Below are positions 10,149-21,779 of a DNA stretch of 64,000 nucleotides, piece after piece. How positions within the stretch are numbered: position 1 is the first letter of the stretch; each line of letters opens with the position of its first letter. The notes beneath the pieces were generated by a model. That model saw only the letters and a program-made list of their open reading frames with translations. It made no database searches and was not told the DNA's origin. This stretch comes from Taxawa tesnikishii (nom. ined.) (taxonomy: Eukaryota; Ascomycota; Dothideomycetes; Dothideales): NCBI GenBank assembly GCA_030247885.1, contig JAPDRO010000010.1:558001-622000 (forward strand), in the 5' to 3' direction. The position numbers and the translations under genes were made by a program.

Positions 10149-11045
10149 GAGGCAGCATTGTGAGTGGTAGAGAGTCGCGCATCATCTCAAACTTCCATGT
10201 AAGATAGCAACAGCTACGACTGTTGGCTCTAGTATTCTGGGAACTACTTGTTTAGTTTCGTGATATGCGAATCTTTATCTTCCGGACACATTACGCGCAT
10301 AGCTGCTTGCTTGCGCCCGTTAACCGTAATTCGGAGGATTTGCAACGAATTGTAAGATCTGTGAAACACTTTGCGCGCTTCCTTGAAACTTCCTAGAGCG
10401 ACACAGAAGCCTGGTCAGATATCTGGGTCTAGTTGTGTATCCGGATCTAGCAGGATACCTTGGCTGACCACTTTTGGCGCGTTAACGCTGATGAAAGCAT
10501 GCAAGGCCACTCTCTAATCCTTACTCTTCACAAAGAAACGAGCGTGTCGTGTGTCTTCATAGCTCTCCTACAAGCCTCGAGAAAGGGGATTGCTAAGCGC
10601 GCTGAGGGATGTGGGCGCTCTTAGGACGTTTGTAAGTAGAAGAAGTTCGAAAATGAGCCCTTGGATGATGCACAAACACAATCTGCGCATTTACAGTTAA
10701 TTCCTTCGTCCTAGTGTGGGACTGCACTCTGGCTTGCTCTCCACAAGTAGGGATGGCATCGTGACCAATCCAGTTGACGGGAACTGGGGAGGAAGCCGGA
10801 AATCCCTTTCTCCTAGTTCGAGCCCGATGTTGAATCATCCCGTCCTGGATCCCTTAACACGACCACTGCCACCAGCTCGATCACAGATCAATGGTGGTAC
10901 CAGAACTCCCCGCCCTTTAGCGGTGATATCGCGGTTGAACCCAAGCAGGCGAGGTGTGTCGTAACAGCATGAGAGACGAGATCCAAATTTTAGTTTCCCG
11001 CCTGTTGACTTCTAAGCGCCGGTCTAAAGGCATTGCGTGATGCTG
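10149..11045 (-). repeat. R1 repeat, copy 3
   Basis: Matches copy 2 along nearly its full length, starting at GAGGCAGCATTGTGAGT and ending near GCGCCGGTCTAAA. It lacks the outer segment with the AGCTTCGTGCGGGG block. R2 copy 1 ends about 260 bp to the left. Confidence 0.7.
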
Positions 11046-11610
11046 CTGCCTTAAGCTTGCTCAACCTTGCAAATTTGCACTCAGTAACAAGAGCTGGGTT
11101 TCTGCATGACCTATCAGGCAAGAGCGTGAAAAACTGCAGCAAATCTGGAGCGTCGTCGAGCCCGGTAAGGTAGTCGTGGCAGCCTTAGACTATGTGTTTG
11201 ATCTACCCATTCTATTTTGAGCTGACAAAGCCAGAGCGGATTCGACATAGGCGATTGTCCTTATCAGTGCCGTGCTAGGTACTGAGGGCCAATATGGTGG
11301 ATATTACTTCCTCCCGAGTACGGCCAAGCCTTAGCTGCACTGCGCATGGCTATTGTTGTTCAAGTTCGCCTTGCTAGCTGTCACGCACTTGCAGACTAGC
11401 GGTCTGTAGACGCTTCTTGACGTGCACCATTGTTGGCTCGCCGAGGGAGACCAACGCCGTCTCACTTTATCAATAACGTATTTACCTACGCTCTTGCTGC
11501 TAGCAGAGGTACAAGTGGCGAACCTAAATGCAATCGATCGATTAATTTGATCAGACTACGAGGCCACTGATTGTGTCCTAAAACCTGTCCTATACTCAGA
11601 TTTAGGGTTA
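11046..11610. other. Stretch without recognised features
   Basis: No ORF of note, no repeat shared with the rest of the window. It ends at the TA that flanks pogo3. Confidence 0.4.
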
Positions 11611-13243
11611 ACGTGGTTCACAAGCGAGCCGGCCACTTTACTTAGTTGCGCGCTTTTGCATGCAGATAACTCAACATTATGTCAAGCTGTTGCATTCTGC
11701 AAAGCGTTCAAGTGTTATTCAGACTCATCGCTATCTTCTGCATCTACAATTTCTACTTTGCAGGTACGAGAGTTGTGGCCAGTCTAGCCGCAACGGCCAC
11801 AGTGCCCCTCCGCGTGAGCCCTCTTCGCAGGCTTTTTACCCTCCTTCTGCTCGCTAGCTTCCTTAGAGGTGATGAAGCCAAGTACCTCACCTACCGTTAA
11901 CGTCTCCTCACTCCGAATATACCTCCTCTTACGATGTCTACGCTTTGTTGCTGCCTCGGCTGCCTGTCGAGGACTAGCCATTTCCTTGCGCATCAACACC
12001 ATATCATGCAACACCTTTGCAGAGGCCTTCTCAAGTCGATTAAGCGACTCAATGACAGAAGCAGGCGAGGAGCTCTTGTGCCTTCGAATCCGGTTGCGAA
12101 CAAGCGTTGATTGAGCCTCTACCTCTTGTGCGTTGCTCGGTGTTCTGGATTCCCACGGGCTGTCCTCTGGTTTAGCTGGTGCTGGCGTGCGGAGCTTCAG
12201 ATCGAGCTTCGATAACACAGCTTCTGGATCGTGTGGGACTAGTCCAGCGCCTGGGAAGCTTGCGCAGATGTTTCCTTTATTAACGCCTTGTCTAAGGCTG
12301 CTTTGAAGGCTGGAAGGAAGGCTTCTTTTTGACATGGTTGGTGTGGTTGCGCGCCAAGCCTGAGATCTCATCCCTGTATGCCCGTTTCAGCGACGAGAAG
12401 CAGCCCACGTCAAGTGGCTGCAGCAGGTGCGACGAGTGTGGGGGCATGCAAAGAGTGACAATGTTCTCCTCCTTGCAGTTTGTGGAACTCGTACGTGCTG
12501 TGGCTCCCGTGGCCATCAACAATCAGCAGCCGGTGCGCGCCCACAGTACGCGCCTTTGTATGTCTGTTGAAGTGCTTCAACTACGCAATTGCAAGCGCAT
12601 TTGTTGTCCAGCCGTTGCTGCTGACGTCGATAACCCAGTCGCGGGGTATGTCCTTGTTCTCGTACCAGGCAGAGATTAGTACCTTGCCCGTAAAGACAAC
12701 AAGCGGTGGAATCGTCCACCTTGCTGCGTTGACTCCCTGGATCACTGTAACCCACTCGCGATTGCCTAGCTGGATTCTCTTCCATTGGGTCTTAAGCTCA
12801 TGTGTACGCGCGATAAAGCTGTTCACCCAGTTCTTGCCCACTGGCTTCCCACCACGCACTGCTAGTAAGTCATTAGCCATATCTCCGACCATGTCCCTTG
12901 TAGGCGCAAGTCCTCTCGAGTCCAGCTCAAGTACGTATCGAACGATGGCCTCCTCTTCAGCCCTAGTGAGCTTCCTTGCTACAGGCGTATAACCGCGTCT
13001 TGACGTAGTCCCGGAGCTTCCATTCTGGAGAGAGGTTCGAGGAACATTATAGACTGTTGCAGCGCGTCGCTCGCTTAGGGTCGCGTCAGTTTCAAGCGCC
13101 TGTATAGCTAGCGTGAGCCTGGCTTTAGCAGAGGAGAAGTCTGTGTTATGACGTTGAGGCATTGCGGTTGGAAATTGATTGGTGCGGAATCTTGGTGGGG
13201 CGGCCCGCGAGCTGGGGTTGGCCCGCGAGCCTATGAAACACGT
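11611..13243 (-). mobile_element. pogo3: decayed pogo/Fot1-type element
   Basis: Imperfect terminal inverted repeats: ACGTGGTTCACAAGCGAGCC at the left (11611) against ACGTGTTTCATAGGCTCGCG read inward from the right end (13243). TA flanks both ends (11609-11610 and 13244-13245). The element is 1,633 bp and shorter than its relatives because the transposase has an internal deletion. Confidence 0.8.
11784..13162 (-). pseudogene. pogo3 transposase remnant, internally deleted
   Basis: The N-terminal part starts at ATG 13162 (MPQRHNTDFSSAKARLTLAI), a pogo-type HTH/CENP-B-like DNA-binding region with LTRAEEEAIVRYVLELD. After about residue 125 the frame jumps from IARTHELKTQWKR to LGNREWVTVIQGV. The segment with the first catalytic Asp (the NxDExGF motif of relatives) is therefore gone. 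Further stops and frame changes follow; LQPLDVGCFSSLKRAY and a basic C-terminus (EAATKRRHRKRRYIRSEETL) remain. It cannot encode an active enzyme. Confidence 0.85.
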
Positions 13244-13245
13244 TA

Positions 13246-14512
13246 ATACATTAGATGGCATGAGTGTGAGGAAGCCGGATACGGCTTGTTCCGGAATGAC
13301 TTCTGTCCCCCGCTATATGGCAAAACAAAGCGCGGGTGACCCTCAATGTCTCACCGCCGCAGGACGCAGACCAATCCACCTCAAAAGGAAGAATGAAAAT
13401 GCAAACGCAAAAAATCGTTAAGATTCCCAAGGCCGACCCGTCTCTGTGCTACTATTTGAGGATCGACACACTTGCAGATCTCTAAGAGGCCTTCCGGGCG
13501 TTTCGGCCCGCGACACCAGTCCCTCAACTCAAACAAACTACTACGCTCAATGGTTGAAAACGGGAGGTAAATTCAGCACTTCCCCTTCCGCCGGATTCTA
13601 GCGTTCCTAGGCGGCCCGACAACCTGGAGCTGGAAGCAATCCTCATTCTTGGGCGTGCCGGGCCGAGCCCGTTATGGTCGGCGTTAGGTAGGATAATGTC
13701 GTCATCAGGCGCTGATCTTCGCTGTACAGTGCAGCTTTGCTTCAAACATGTCCATGGTGGTGTGTCTAAAGCTGGCTCAGCGAGCATGTTGAGGTGAACC
13801 AACCATGCGATCTCGGCCACGCGGATCAAACGGATCGCGAACCGAGACTAGGGCGCTTTACCGGCAACAAAGGCAATAACCGGTCAGACCAGGCCTTCTC
13901 GTTGATTAGTTAAGGGTTGCGACGCCATCACACGTTGAGAGGATCGTCTCTTTAAGTGCGGGGACGGTCCTGCGGAAACTCTCGGGGTGACCAGCGATCG
14001 GTTGCGGGCCGTCAACTGGGGCTGGATCAGCGCTCCACATCCCTTTTCGTTCCAGCCACTGTGCAGATGTTCCGCATGTAGTCTTGGTTCAGATCTGCAA
14101 CGCCCGCAGGATTGCAGAGGGGTATACTAGGGTGGGTTTGAGCCTACCCTTGATCTGCTACGACCGCACTTCAGCAAGTTGCCAAACTTCAACTACCGGA
14201 GTTCGAGATGTGCTTTCAGCCTATTGATGTCTCTTTATGCGTGCCAACCGCCGCGGACTCTGTGGCTCCTCCTAGCTTTGTCCCAACAGTGTTGTCCTGC
14301 ACGGAGGATGCACTCACAGCTTACATTAACTACCAAAAGTTGTCGAAACAGTTTGACTTCCCATCCAAGCGTTGAATCGTTTGACCTCCTTTACTAGGCG
14401 ACTCCTCATTATTCGACGCGAATTTTTCCCCTCTCGAAAATAGAAACAAAGTCGCTCGTGAGGCGCGAGGCAATCCTGGCTGTTGCGCATCACCAGTGTT
14501 CTTTGTTCCAAG
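13246..14512. other. Intergenic stretch
   Basis: Scattered short frames only, none with a recognisable product. No repeat family of the window is present. The 3' part is the presumed promoter of the Zn2Cys6 gene. Confidence 0.4.
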
Positions 14513-16334
14513 ATGTCTGCCCGTTCTCACACCGGCTGTCAGTCAGTTATTGTGTAGATCCTGCCCGTGTGCCGACAATTTCTGAATAACGGTTCACTAC
14601 AGGACGTGTCGCAAACGCAAGGTAGGCTGCACCCTCTGCTCTTCGACTGAGCGTGAAAGCGGGAGCACAAAGCACTTGCTGAGAGTTTATTAGGTCAAGT
14701 GCGATGAGAAACGCCCTAAATGCGGTGCAAGTGCTCCTTGTTCAGAGCGGTCAGGCTACGGCTAACTTTGGCAGCCGTGCACAAGACTCAACAGGTCTTG
14801 CGATTGGCACCGCCTGTGGAAGTTTAGGGATAGTACTGCTGCTGTCAGAAGTAACTATTCCGATCTCTCAGCCGCTGAGAACAGCATTTGGATGGGTGGG
14901 TCAACATGGATTCCATCTCTCTAAGCTGCCTACTGCTACACACATGTTACGCCATGCACCAGCCTTGCTGGCCAGTCACCCTGATATCCGCCCTACCCAC
15001 ACGAGAGTCACCAAGTTCAGGGCTTCGCGTGCCTATCGTTTTCGTAATTCAACTTGACGGTTTGAATCTACGAGATTGCAATGGTATCGGTGCTGACCAA
15101 GCATAGCGCGAACGCGATCCTGGAATGCGTTGCGCAAGGACCACCAACCCAACAGCTGCATCAATCCGTTATCGTTTGCAGAACTCTCGAACGATGAAGA
15201 GAGGGAGAGAAAGGCAGCAACAAAAGCACCTGGAACTTACAATGTCGTCGCCAATGTGGGGAGCTTCTCCAACCTCCGCGAATATACCTCTTCGTCGAAG
15301 AGCCAGGGGATGGCGGCCGACTCTACGTGTTTGCGGGCTAGTTTGGAAGCCCAACTAGACAAGCGGCACGACATACAAGTGGAAGATGATCCAGATGTGG
15401 TGATCCTCCCCACATTCGAGGACGCACCTTTACTACGGCTCGATCCTTCAGAGCCCTCACCGCGTAAGCGTACCAAGCATCTTAGGCCCATACGACGTGT
15501 GAATATGGCGACGCCTCCTGGCGGGTGTAACGCCTCGCTTACCCACCGCGACAATCCTAAACAAACGAGCGAAGACATCAGTTTGGTCATGCATTTTCGA
15601 GAACTCGTGGCCCAAAGATTCACATATCGAGGAACAGGAGTATCAAGCTGTTCGTTAAGCGATCAGGTTGTGGCTGAAGCGATGAGTTACCCTCCGGTAC
15701 GTAGCGTCTAAATGCCGTTCTTTTCACTATTACACACCCCAGATTGCATGAGGCTATGCAACTTCGCTGTCTCTGAAGTAGAGAACTTGCGTAACTTGTT
15801 GGTATCCGGCCACATATACCCTGCCGCCTTGCGCATTCCCATATACATAGTTGTCTTACCATATGGCGAGACCTCTCACCCAATTGGTGCAACTACTTGA
15901 TACTAACAAGTTCACAGTTGCGCCACGCTATGTGTGCGGCCGCCCTTCTCAGCTTGGCGATAAGGGGTCGAGCCACGTTTACGGATGCTGTCCAGCATTA
16001 TCATCAAGCACTGGTAACTGCTGCAACTTTACGGGCAGATCAGATATCCGATGGCACCCTTTTCCTGCACTGTGTTCTACTTCTTTTCGACATCTGCTAC
16101 GCTTGGAACGCTGCTAGCAACCCGAGCAATGGCTTGAACATTGAGTTCGTTTTCCAGCACTATGAGCGTCTGGTGCGTATTGTTGCAGAACGCCACCGCC
16201 GTCCTGAAGGAGAAAGGCTGTCCTGGATAAGACAGCATGTCATACGCTTGGAAGTCGAGGTGTGTCTCCTACCAGCGGAAACGGACTGCACAAGTTACAT
16301 AGATCATGGCATGCTCAGACTGTATCAGAACTGA
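14513..16334 (+). CDS. Zn(2)Cys(6) fungal transcription factor with a GC-AG intron
   Basis: ATG 14513 (MSARSHTGCQ). Proposed introns are 14542-14602 (GTCAGT..ACAG), 14622-14693 (GTAGGC..TTAG), 14727-14774 (GC-AG, donor GCAAGT) and 15697-15917 (GTACGT..ACAG), plus one unplaced between about 14880 and 15150. Joined, the first exons give a complete cluster C-x2-C-x6-C-x6-C-x2-C-x6-C (TGCQTCRKRKVKCDEKRPKC then GPCTRLNRSCDW). A linker with NDEERERK and APGTYNVV, an acidic DDPDVVIL segment and a regulatory domain (LRHAMCAAALL.., SDGTLFLHCVLLLFDI) follow, as in the common fungal TF family. The 3' end is uncertain: the last firm frame stops at 16334 and coding may continue to about 16880, where a pogo1 element starts. 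No lesion is required, but the model is hand-built. Confidence 0.75.
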
Positions 16335-16886
16335 GTACAAAGACGGCAGTCTCTATGAATCTACATTCAGACGATACTATGGTCACTCCGGGAAGCTTAT
16401 GCTGGTCTCTAGCGAGTATCAGCTCTTGGTATTCGTTGAATATCCCGCACAAGTGGTAGATCGAACGTCATCAGGCATGCAGCCATACGAAGTCTGCTTA
16501 ATGAGCCGGTGGACGTATAGCACTCTCCCGTTACCGCAGTACGGTTTCGAGTCCGCCTTGACAAAGCCGAATTGTTGGCCTCGATTTCCAGGCCTAGAGT
16601 GCGCAAGCCGTTGGAAAGCTGGTGGAACGATGGCATGGGCGCAGATGTGTTTTGTATGGTTTCTTTTGCAAGGGTCCCAAGCTTGCCATATCGCTACAGG
16701 CCCAACGTCGGTACCCGGATGTTGCAAGCGTATTGTCGAAGCGGAGGACACACTAATCGACGAAGGCACGAAGCTCATACACAAAGCGGTCGGATTCGGG
16801 AAGCGGGCGTTGGACGTTGGACGCGTTGGACGGGCGTCCAGAAACAAAATCCGGGAAGTGGGTCGTGCACAGGCTTTCTTGCCGTA

Positions 16887-18735
16887 ACGTAAACCGCGGG
16901 GTAGTGGAACAGGTGGGGTAATGGAACACTCAAACGCGACCCTTCTGGCTTCAACTGCTATTTGCGCACCGCAACAACAATACAGTCAGAATCTGAGTCG
17001 CTTACTACAACTTCCGCCTCTTCTTCTCCATCACTCTCGAGCGTCTCCTCAATCGGGCGCTTGCGTGGCCGTCTACGTGGCTTTTTAGTCGATGACTCCG
17101 CTTCTGTTGCCCTCGCTATCTCAAGCACTTCTTCCGTGCTAAACACGAACTTCCCTTGCAATGCGACTCGCTTGCCCTTCTTCCGAGTCTTTTGCATGTT
17201 AAGAAGCCTCTCCTGTTCTTCTACCTGCTTGCGCAAAGTAACGAGCTCGCTATGCGTTGATTCAAAAGCGCGAGTCATCCGCTCCGCATACCGCTTCGCC
17301 GGGGATGGAGCCTCTCGGATCGTCTGAAGCGTGGAGTTGAACAGCGCGTTTGCTTTGCGTAGCTCGGTGCCATCTGGTGGTGAGCTGTGGAGCAGCGACA
17401 AGTCCAGATCGGGTTGTTGTGGCGGTGTATGAGGTCGTGAATCCGCCGTAGTCGGCTCCGTAGGTAGCTTGTCAAGCACCGTTATAGGGCTCAGAGGCAT
17501 AAGTCCGGCCCCTCTCCATCCTCCAAGGATGTTGCGAGTAGTAAGGGCTCTAGTTCTTGCGCCGATGTACATCTCCGTCCATTCCACGCGCGATATGCGG
17601 CCAGAGTCGACTCGTAAAGCCGCGTCGGTCTCCGAAGCTAGCGCGCGCTTCAGCGGAGCAAAGACGCCAACATCGAGCGGCTGGAGTATATGCGAGCAAT
17701 GAGGTGGTAGGATAAGCAAGTCAATCGCATTCCCCATGCAGAAGGCGATCACGTTCGCAGTAATATGGCTGCTATGGCCGTCCATGATCAGTAGTCGCCG
17801 TGCCGTAGGGTCTTCTGGCCGCGTCAACGGCTCAAAAACAGTGGTCAGCCACTTCTAACCGTGGCTATCGGACGTCCAGCCGCTACTGCTAGTCGAGAAC
17901 CTCCAGTCTGGAGGCGTGTGTGCGGGTACCCACGCTGTGTTGGTGTGTTTTGCCTTGAAGATGATCAAGGGAGGCACAGCTTCCCCGGCAGCGCTCACAC
18001 ACTCGATCGCCGTTATCCACTCCTGACGGCCTGCAACTACCTTCCAGCTAGATGCCTCGCGTATGTTAACGAGAGCTCTCGACGACTGGCTCGCTCCGAC
18101 AGCAAAGCCAGACTCGTCCATGTTGTATACGCGCTCCGGAGGATAGTTGTGTTCCACAAACAGCTCCGTCACTGCGTCAAACCACCTCTTTACACTCTCA
18201 TGACTTGTCGCGTTGAAGCGCGCGCTCTCGATCTGACGAGTCCAGATGCCTGCGATATCAGGATGGCGAGTCTTGAAGCGGTCGAGCCACTTCTCGCCAA
18301 TCGGTCGGGGAGGAGGTCGCGAAGTCTTCGACAACTGCACGCGTCCGCGACGGATTTCTTCGGCCATTTGCAGTACTAACGCAGGCGAAGCAGGAAAGCC
18401 GGTACGTGTAAGGCGTGTAATCTATCCGACTAATGTCTTCTCTTCCGCGTTCGAGAGGATCTGCTCTGTTTCATGCGCTACAGAGCGCGAAGTGTGTCCA
18501 GCCATGCGATTCCAAAGCGTAGTACTTGGGATGTTGAACGCTTTACTAGCCTTACGAACTGACGTATATTCCTTTCTTTTCAGGGCAGAGATGGCATTCT
18601 GGACATCAGCTTCAGTATAAACAGGTTTGTTAGGTGTAGAAGTACTCATGGTAGGCGGTAACTGCGTTACAAGGTAGAAAGGTCGCGTTCGAGTGTTCCA
18701 TTACCCCACCTGTTCCACTACCCCGCGGTTTACGT
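16887..18735 (-). mobile_element. pogo1 copy B (full length)
   Basis: 1,849 bp with 55-bp terminal inverted repeats (starting ACGTAAACCGCGGGGTAGTG) that differ at one base. Each repeat contains two copies of a GGGGTA-TGGAACA unit. TA lies outside both ends (16885-16886, 18736-18737). The right TA is shared with the next element, copy C. Confidence 0.95.
16958..18649 (-). pseudogene. pogo1 transposase, copy B, with two in-frame stops
   Basis: Reads from ATG 18649 (MSTSTPNKPVYTEADVQ) through HTH and CENP-B-like domains, then the DDE_1-type core with NMDESGF, LIMDGHSSH and LQPLDVG. A Ser/Thr/Pro linker, a coiled coil and a basic-acidic C-terminus (RPRKRPIEETLES) follow. Stops occur at 18422-18424 (GWITR in the 25 kb and 60 kb copies) and at 17855-17857. 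The first is TGG to TAG, a CpA-to-TpA change on the other strand. Otherwise the frame is intact. Confidence 0.92.
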
Positions 18736-18737
18736 TA

Positions 18738-19670
18738 ACGTAAACCGTGGGGTAGTGGGACACTTTGGTGTGAACTTCATGAGCTCTACTGCTATTTGCG
18801 CACCGCAACAACAACACCGTCAGAATCTGAGTCGCTTGCGACAACTTTCGCATCTCCTTCTTCATCGTTCTCAAGTGTTTCCTCGATTGGACGCTTGCGT
18901 GGCCGTCCGCGTGGTTTTTCAGTGGATGACTCCGCTTCGGCTGCCTTGGCTATCTCGAGTACTTCTTGCGTGCTAAACACGAACCTTCCCTTCAATGCGA
19001 CTCACTTTCCCTTCTTCGAGTCTTTCGCGTGTTGAAGAAGCTTCTCCTGTCTTCTACCTGCTTGGGCAGGGTAACGTTCTCGCTATGCGTCACTTCAAAA
19101 GCGCGAGTCATCCGCTCCGTACAGCGGTTGACCGGAGAAGCAAGGCCTGAAGCAGCTTTTGATTGCCAAACTAAGCATTGCGTTTGCTTCGCGTAGTTCG
19201 GTGCCGTCTGGAGGAGAGCTGTCTAATAGTGAAAGGTCCAGGTCGGGTTGTTGTGGAGGTGTATGGGGTTGTGGGTCCGCTGTAGTCGGCTCCGCAGGTA
19301 GCTTGTCGAGTACGGTTACAGAGCTTAGAGGCATGAGCCCGGCGCTTCTTCATCCAGCGAGGACGTTCTTAGTAGCAAGGCTCTATTTCTCGCCTGAATG
19401 TACATATACTGCGCGCGACATGCGGCCGGATCCGAGTCGTAGGGCGGCGTCGGTCTCCGAAGCCAGCGCGCGCTTGAGCAGCGCAAACACCCCAACATCG
19501 AGTGGCTGAAGTATATGCGAACAATAATGCGGCAGGACAAGTAAGTCGATTGCATTCCGCATACAGAAGGCGATCACTTTCGCTGTCATATGGCTGCTGT
19601 GGCCGTCCATGATCAGTAGTCGCCGTGTCGTAGGGTCCTCCGGCCGTGTCAAAGGCGCGAAAACGGTAGC
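18738..19670 (-). mobile_element. pogo1 copy C, truncated
   Basis: Begins with a clean terminal repeat (ACGTAAACCGTGGGGTAGTG) directly after the TA shared with copy B. It contains the C-terminal half of the transposase (GRFVFSTQEVLEIAKAAEAE.., LQPLDVGVFALLKRAL, LIMDGHSSH) with several stops and frame changes. It ends abruptly near 19670, so the N-terminal half and the other end are missing. Confidence 0.88.
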
Positions 19671-19949
19671 GCGCGGAACGAGTGTTTTCTACTAGTAGGA
19701 GAGAGGCTTATTGAGTCGGCATGGCCGAGTCGCTTGCTTAGTTTTCTGCTAGGTTCTCTCTAGAATAAATCTAGGAAACTTCTGTGTAAGATGGAGGGGT
19801 TCGCGTGGTGCCGTTGCATTGAACCTTTGGAAAGACTACTTTTCCCTATGGCGAACAGTAAAGTGTACGGTAGCAGGCAGCCTAAATAGTCTGTAGTATT
19901 ACACTCCTAACCCTACGCTAAGCCCCAATCACGATCACGCTGAACCTCT

Positions 19950-21218
19950 CTATGCTACATCCCGGCCCATGACATCGAAGACAATGTTATTGCCGACCGT
20001 GTCATTGTTTTCATCACTGCCATAGCCCAGAGCGGCTTCAGGCTCATAACCAGCATGAGTGTTCTTACTGAAAGCGTAGCTCGCCGCGGTCTGGTACGAA
20101 GAGGGACCAAGTTCCAGGTTGTCGCAACCACAACTCTGCTGACAATGGTGAGGCGGCTGTGCCGCAAGGCTGGGGTGCGTGGAGGATATCGCATGTGGGC
20201 CATACTGAGCACGGTAGTGCTGTATACTTGTCAAGTTGTGCCAATGCGCGGGCATGTCGTCGAGTTGTCCGGGATATGCTGCATACGCGTGCTGCATCTG
20301 TGCGTAAAGGTCGTACTGTAACTGGGACGGCATGGCGACGGGCAAGTGCGCAGTGATCCGTGTAGGAATGCTGCTGAGAGACTGCATGGAGGAAGTTTGC
20401 AGCAACTTGGGCTCACTCATGCTGGGTTGCCCGGACGGCGCTGTCAAGGAAGCGGTCGCTGGCATTAGCAGGTGCTGCGCTTGCGAACATGAGTGTGCTG
20501 GCGATCGTTGCAGTCGTTGCGATTGTCGAGACGATGGTAGGTGTTGCGATGGCACAGGGATGGCAAGCACACAGCTTCGCCGTTCGGACGAGTCGCCTGT
20601 TGGAGTGATATCGTTGGTGTTGCTGCCGCACGTGCTGCCTGGTTTGCAAGGTTTCCGCACCTGAAGCATCTGGTTCAAGTTGGACGCAACAGTGGAGTGT
20701 TGTGGGTTTCCAGGCGCATCATCGTCGATGAGGTCTGCGGCCATACTGTTATCGATAAAAGTATTACTGGTGCCTTGCGCCCTGAGTAGTTGTCTGAGGC
20801 GTTTGTTTTCCTCGACCACTTTCCTGGCAGCGGCTTGTATCTCGGCAGAAGCCTCGGTGCGTATGGCTTCGCAGGCGCGATGTTTCAATTCAAGTTCTTG
20901 TAGGTATGCCCTCCGCCAGGCACGACAACTGCGTTGATTATGACGGGTGCGGGCAAGGTTGGCCTTTGTTGCTCGGATCGCTGCGACCGCTGCGTGAGGC
21001 TCCTTGTCAGTCGTCTGAACGGCGGCTGCAGCGGCATATCGGAAAGCCTTACAGAGCTCGCAGTGAAATCGCTCATTCTGCAAGTATAGCGAGCGCAAGC
21101 GGATCGGTTGGTACAAACGATGCGAAGGGTTGACGTTGCGCTTCCGCGCCGTCGAGTCAGCGGGGTGTGGAGAGAGCCTAGGCCCTAGCAAATGAGGGAG
21201 GTGAAGAGGAAAACACAA
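19950..21218 (-). CDS. bZIP-type transcription factor (N-terminus uncertain)
   Basis: Open frame of 422 codons. Residues about 84-145 form a fungal bZIP: KANLARTRHNQRSCRAWRR basic region, then YLQELELKHR..EASAEIQAAARKVVEENKRLRQLLR. The rest is Gln/Ser/Pro-rich and ends with NNIVFDVMGRD, which resembles the conserved tail of this family. The frame has no ATG ahead of the basic region and opens at TTG. An ATG at 21076 in a neighbouring frame (MSDFTASS) would be an attractive start, so a small upstream exon or a 1-nt frame change is likely. Expected role: nuclear regulator; targets unknown. Confidence 0.7.
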   Translation of the reverse strand: MCFPLHLPHLLGPRLSPHPADSTARKRNVNPSHRLYQPIRLRSLYLQNERFHCELCKAFRYAAAAAVQTTDKEPHAAVAAIRATKANLARTRHNQRSCRAWRRAYLQELELKHRACEAIRTEASAEIQAAARKVVEENKRLRQLLRAQGTSNTFIDNSMAADLIDDDAPGNPQHSTVASNLNQMLQVRKPCKPGSTCGSNTNDITPTGDSSERRSCVLAIPVPSQHLPSSRQSQRLQRSPAHSCSQAQHLLMPATASLTAPSGQPSMSEPKLLQTSSMQSLSSIPTRITAHLPVAMPSQLQYDLYAQMQHAYAAYPGQLDDMPAHWHNLTSIQHYRAQYGPHAISSTHPSLAAQPPHHCQQSCGCDNLELGPSSYQTAASYAFSKNTHAGYEPEAALGYGSDENNDTVGNNIVFDVMGRDVA

Positions 21219-21777
21219 TCCAGGAAAGTGGAAGTCATTGATTGCGTGTAATAGATGGTGCTACGGCCAAGCAATCGAAGCACGGCATGTTTGAGCTGTA
21301 TGTCTGTCAGATCCGCTGGCAGTTTGGAGACGCGCTATGTTGTTGTGAGGAGGGAACAGGCATAGTGCCACCGGTTGCATGCAAAAGTCCAGTGCAGGAA
21401 GGACGACGCGAGACCTTGAGAGGAAGCTGGAGAGACTCGTGTACGCTTGACTCCTTACTACTGACTTGGCGTGGGATAAGGTACCTGCGCATGACGTTGG
21501 TTTTACAAGGCTCGTGGAGGTTTCCGGTCCATGTGACAGCATTAGCTTCGCGCCGTGTCCGGGGTATACAGTGGTCGTCGATCGACTCAAGACTGCACTG
21601 CGCCGCCATCTACCCCGGCATCCACTGTTCCTTTGAACGGCGCGATCGTGGCAAGAATGCGTAGACCTAACAGGGGCAAGGACAAGGACAAGGGATACGT
21701 TTACAATCTGTAAAGATTACTGCATGGCAATAGCCTGGGATTGGCTTTGTAGTACAGATTACGGAGCCAGTTGGACA
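21219..21777. other. Stretch between bZIP gene and pogo2
   Basis: Holds frames on both strands of 100-140 codons without recognisable domains. The missing 5' exon of the bZIP gene, if any, should lie here. Confidence 0.35.
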
Positions 21778-21779
21778 TA

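Noticed and set aside
11601-11615. TTTAGGGTTAACG as an interstitial telomere repeat
   Set aside because: Only one TTAGGG unit; it is the flank and start of the pogo3 terminal repeat.
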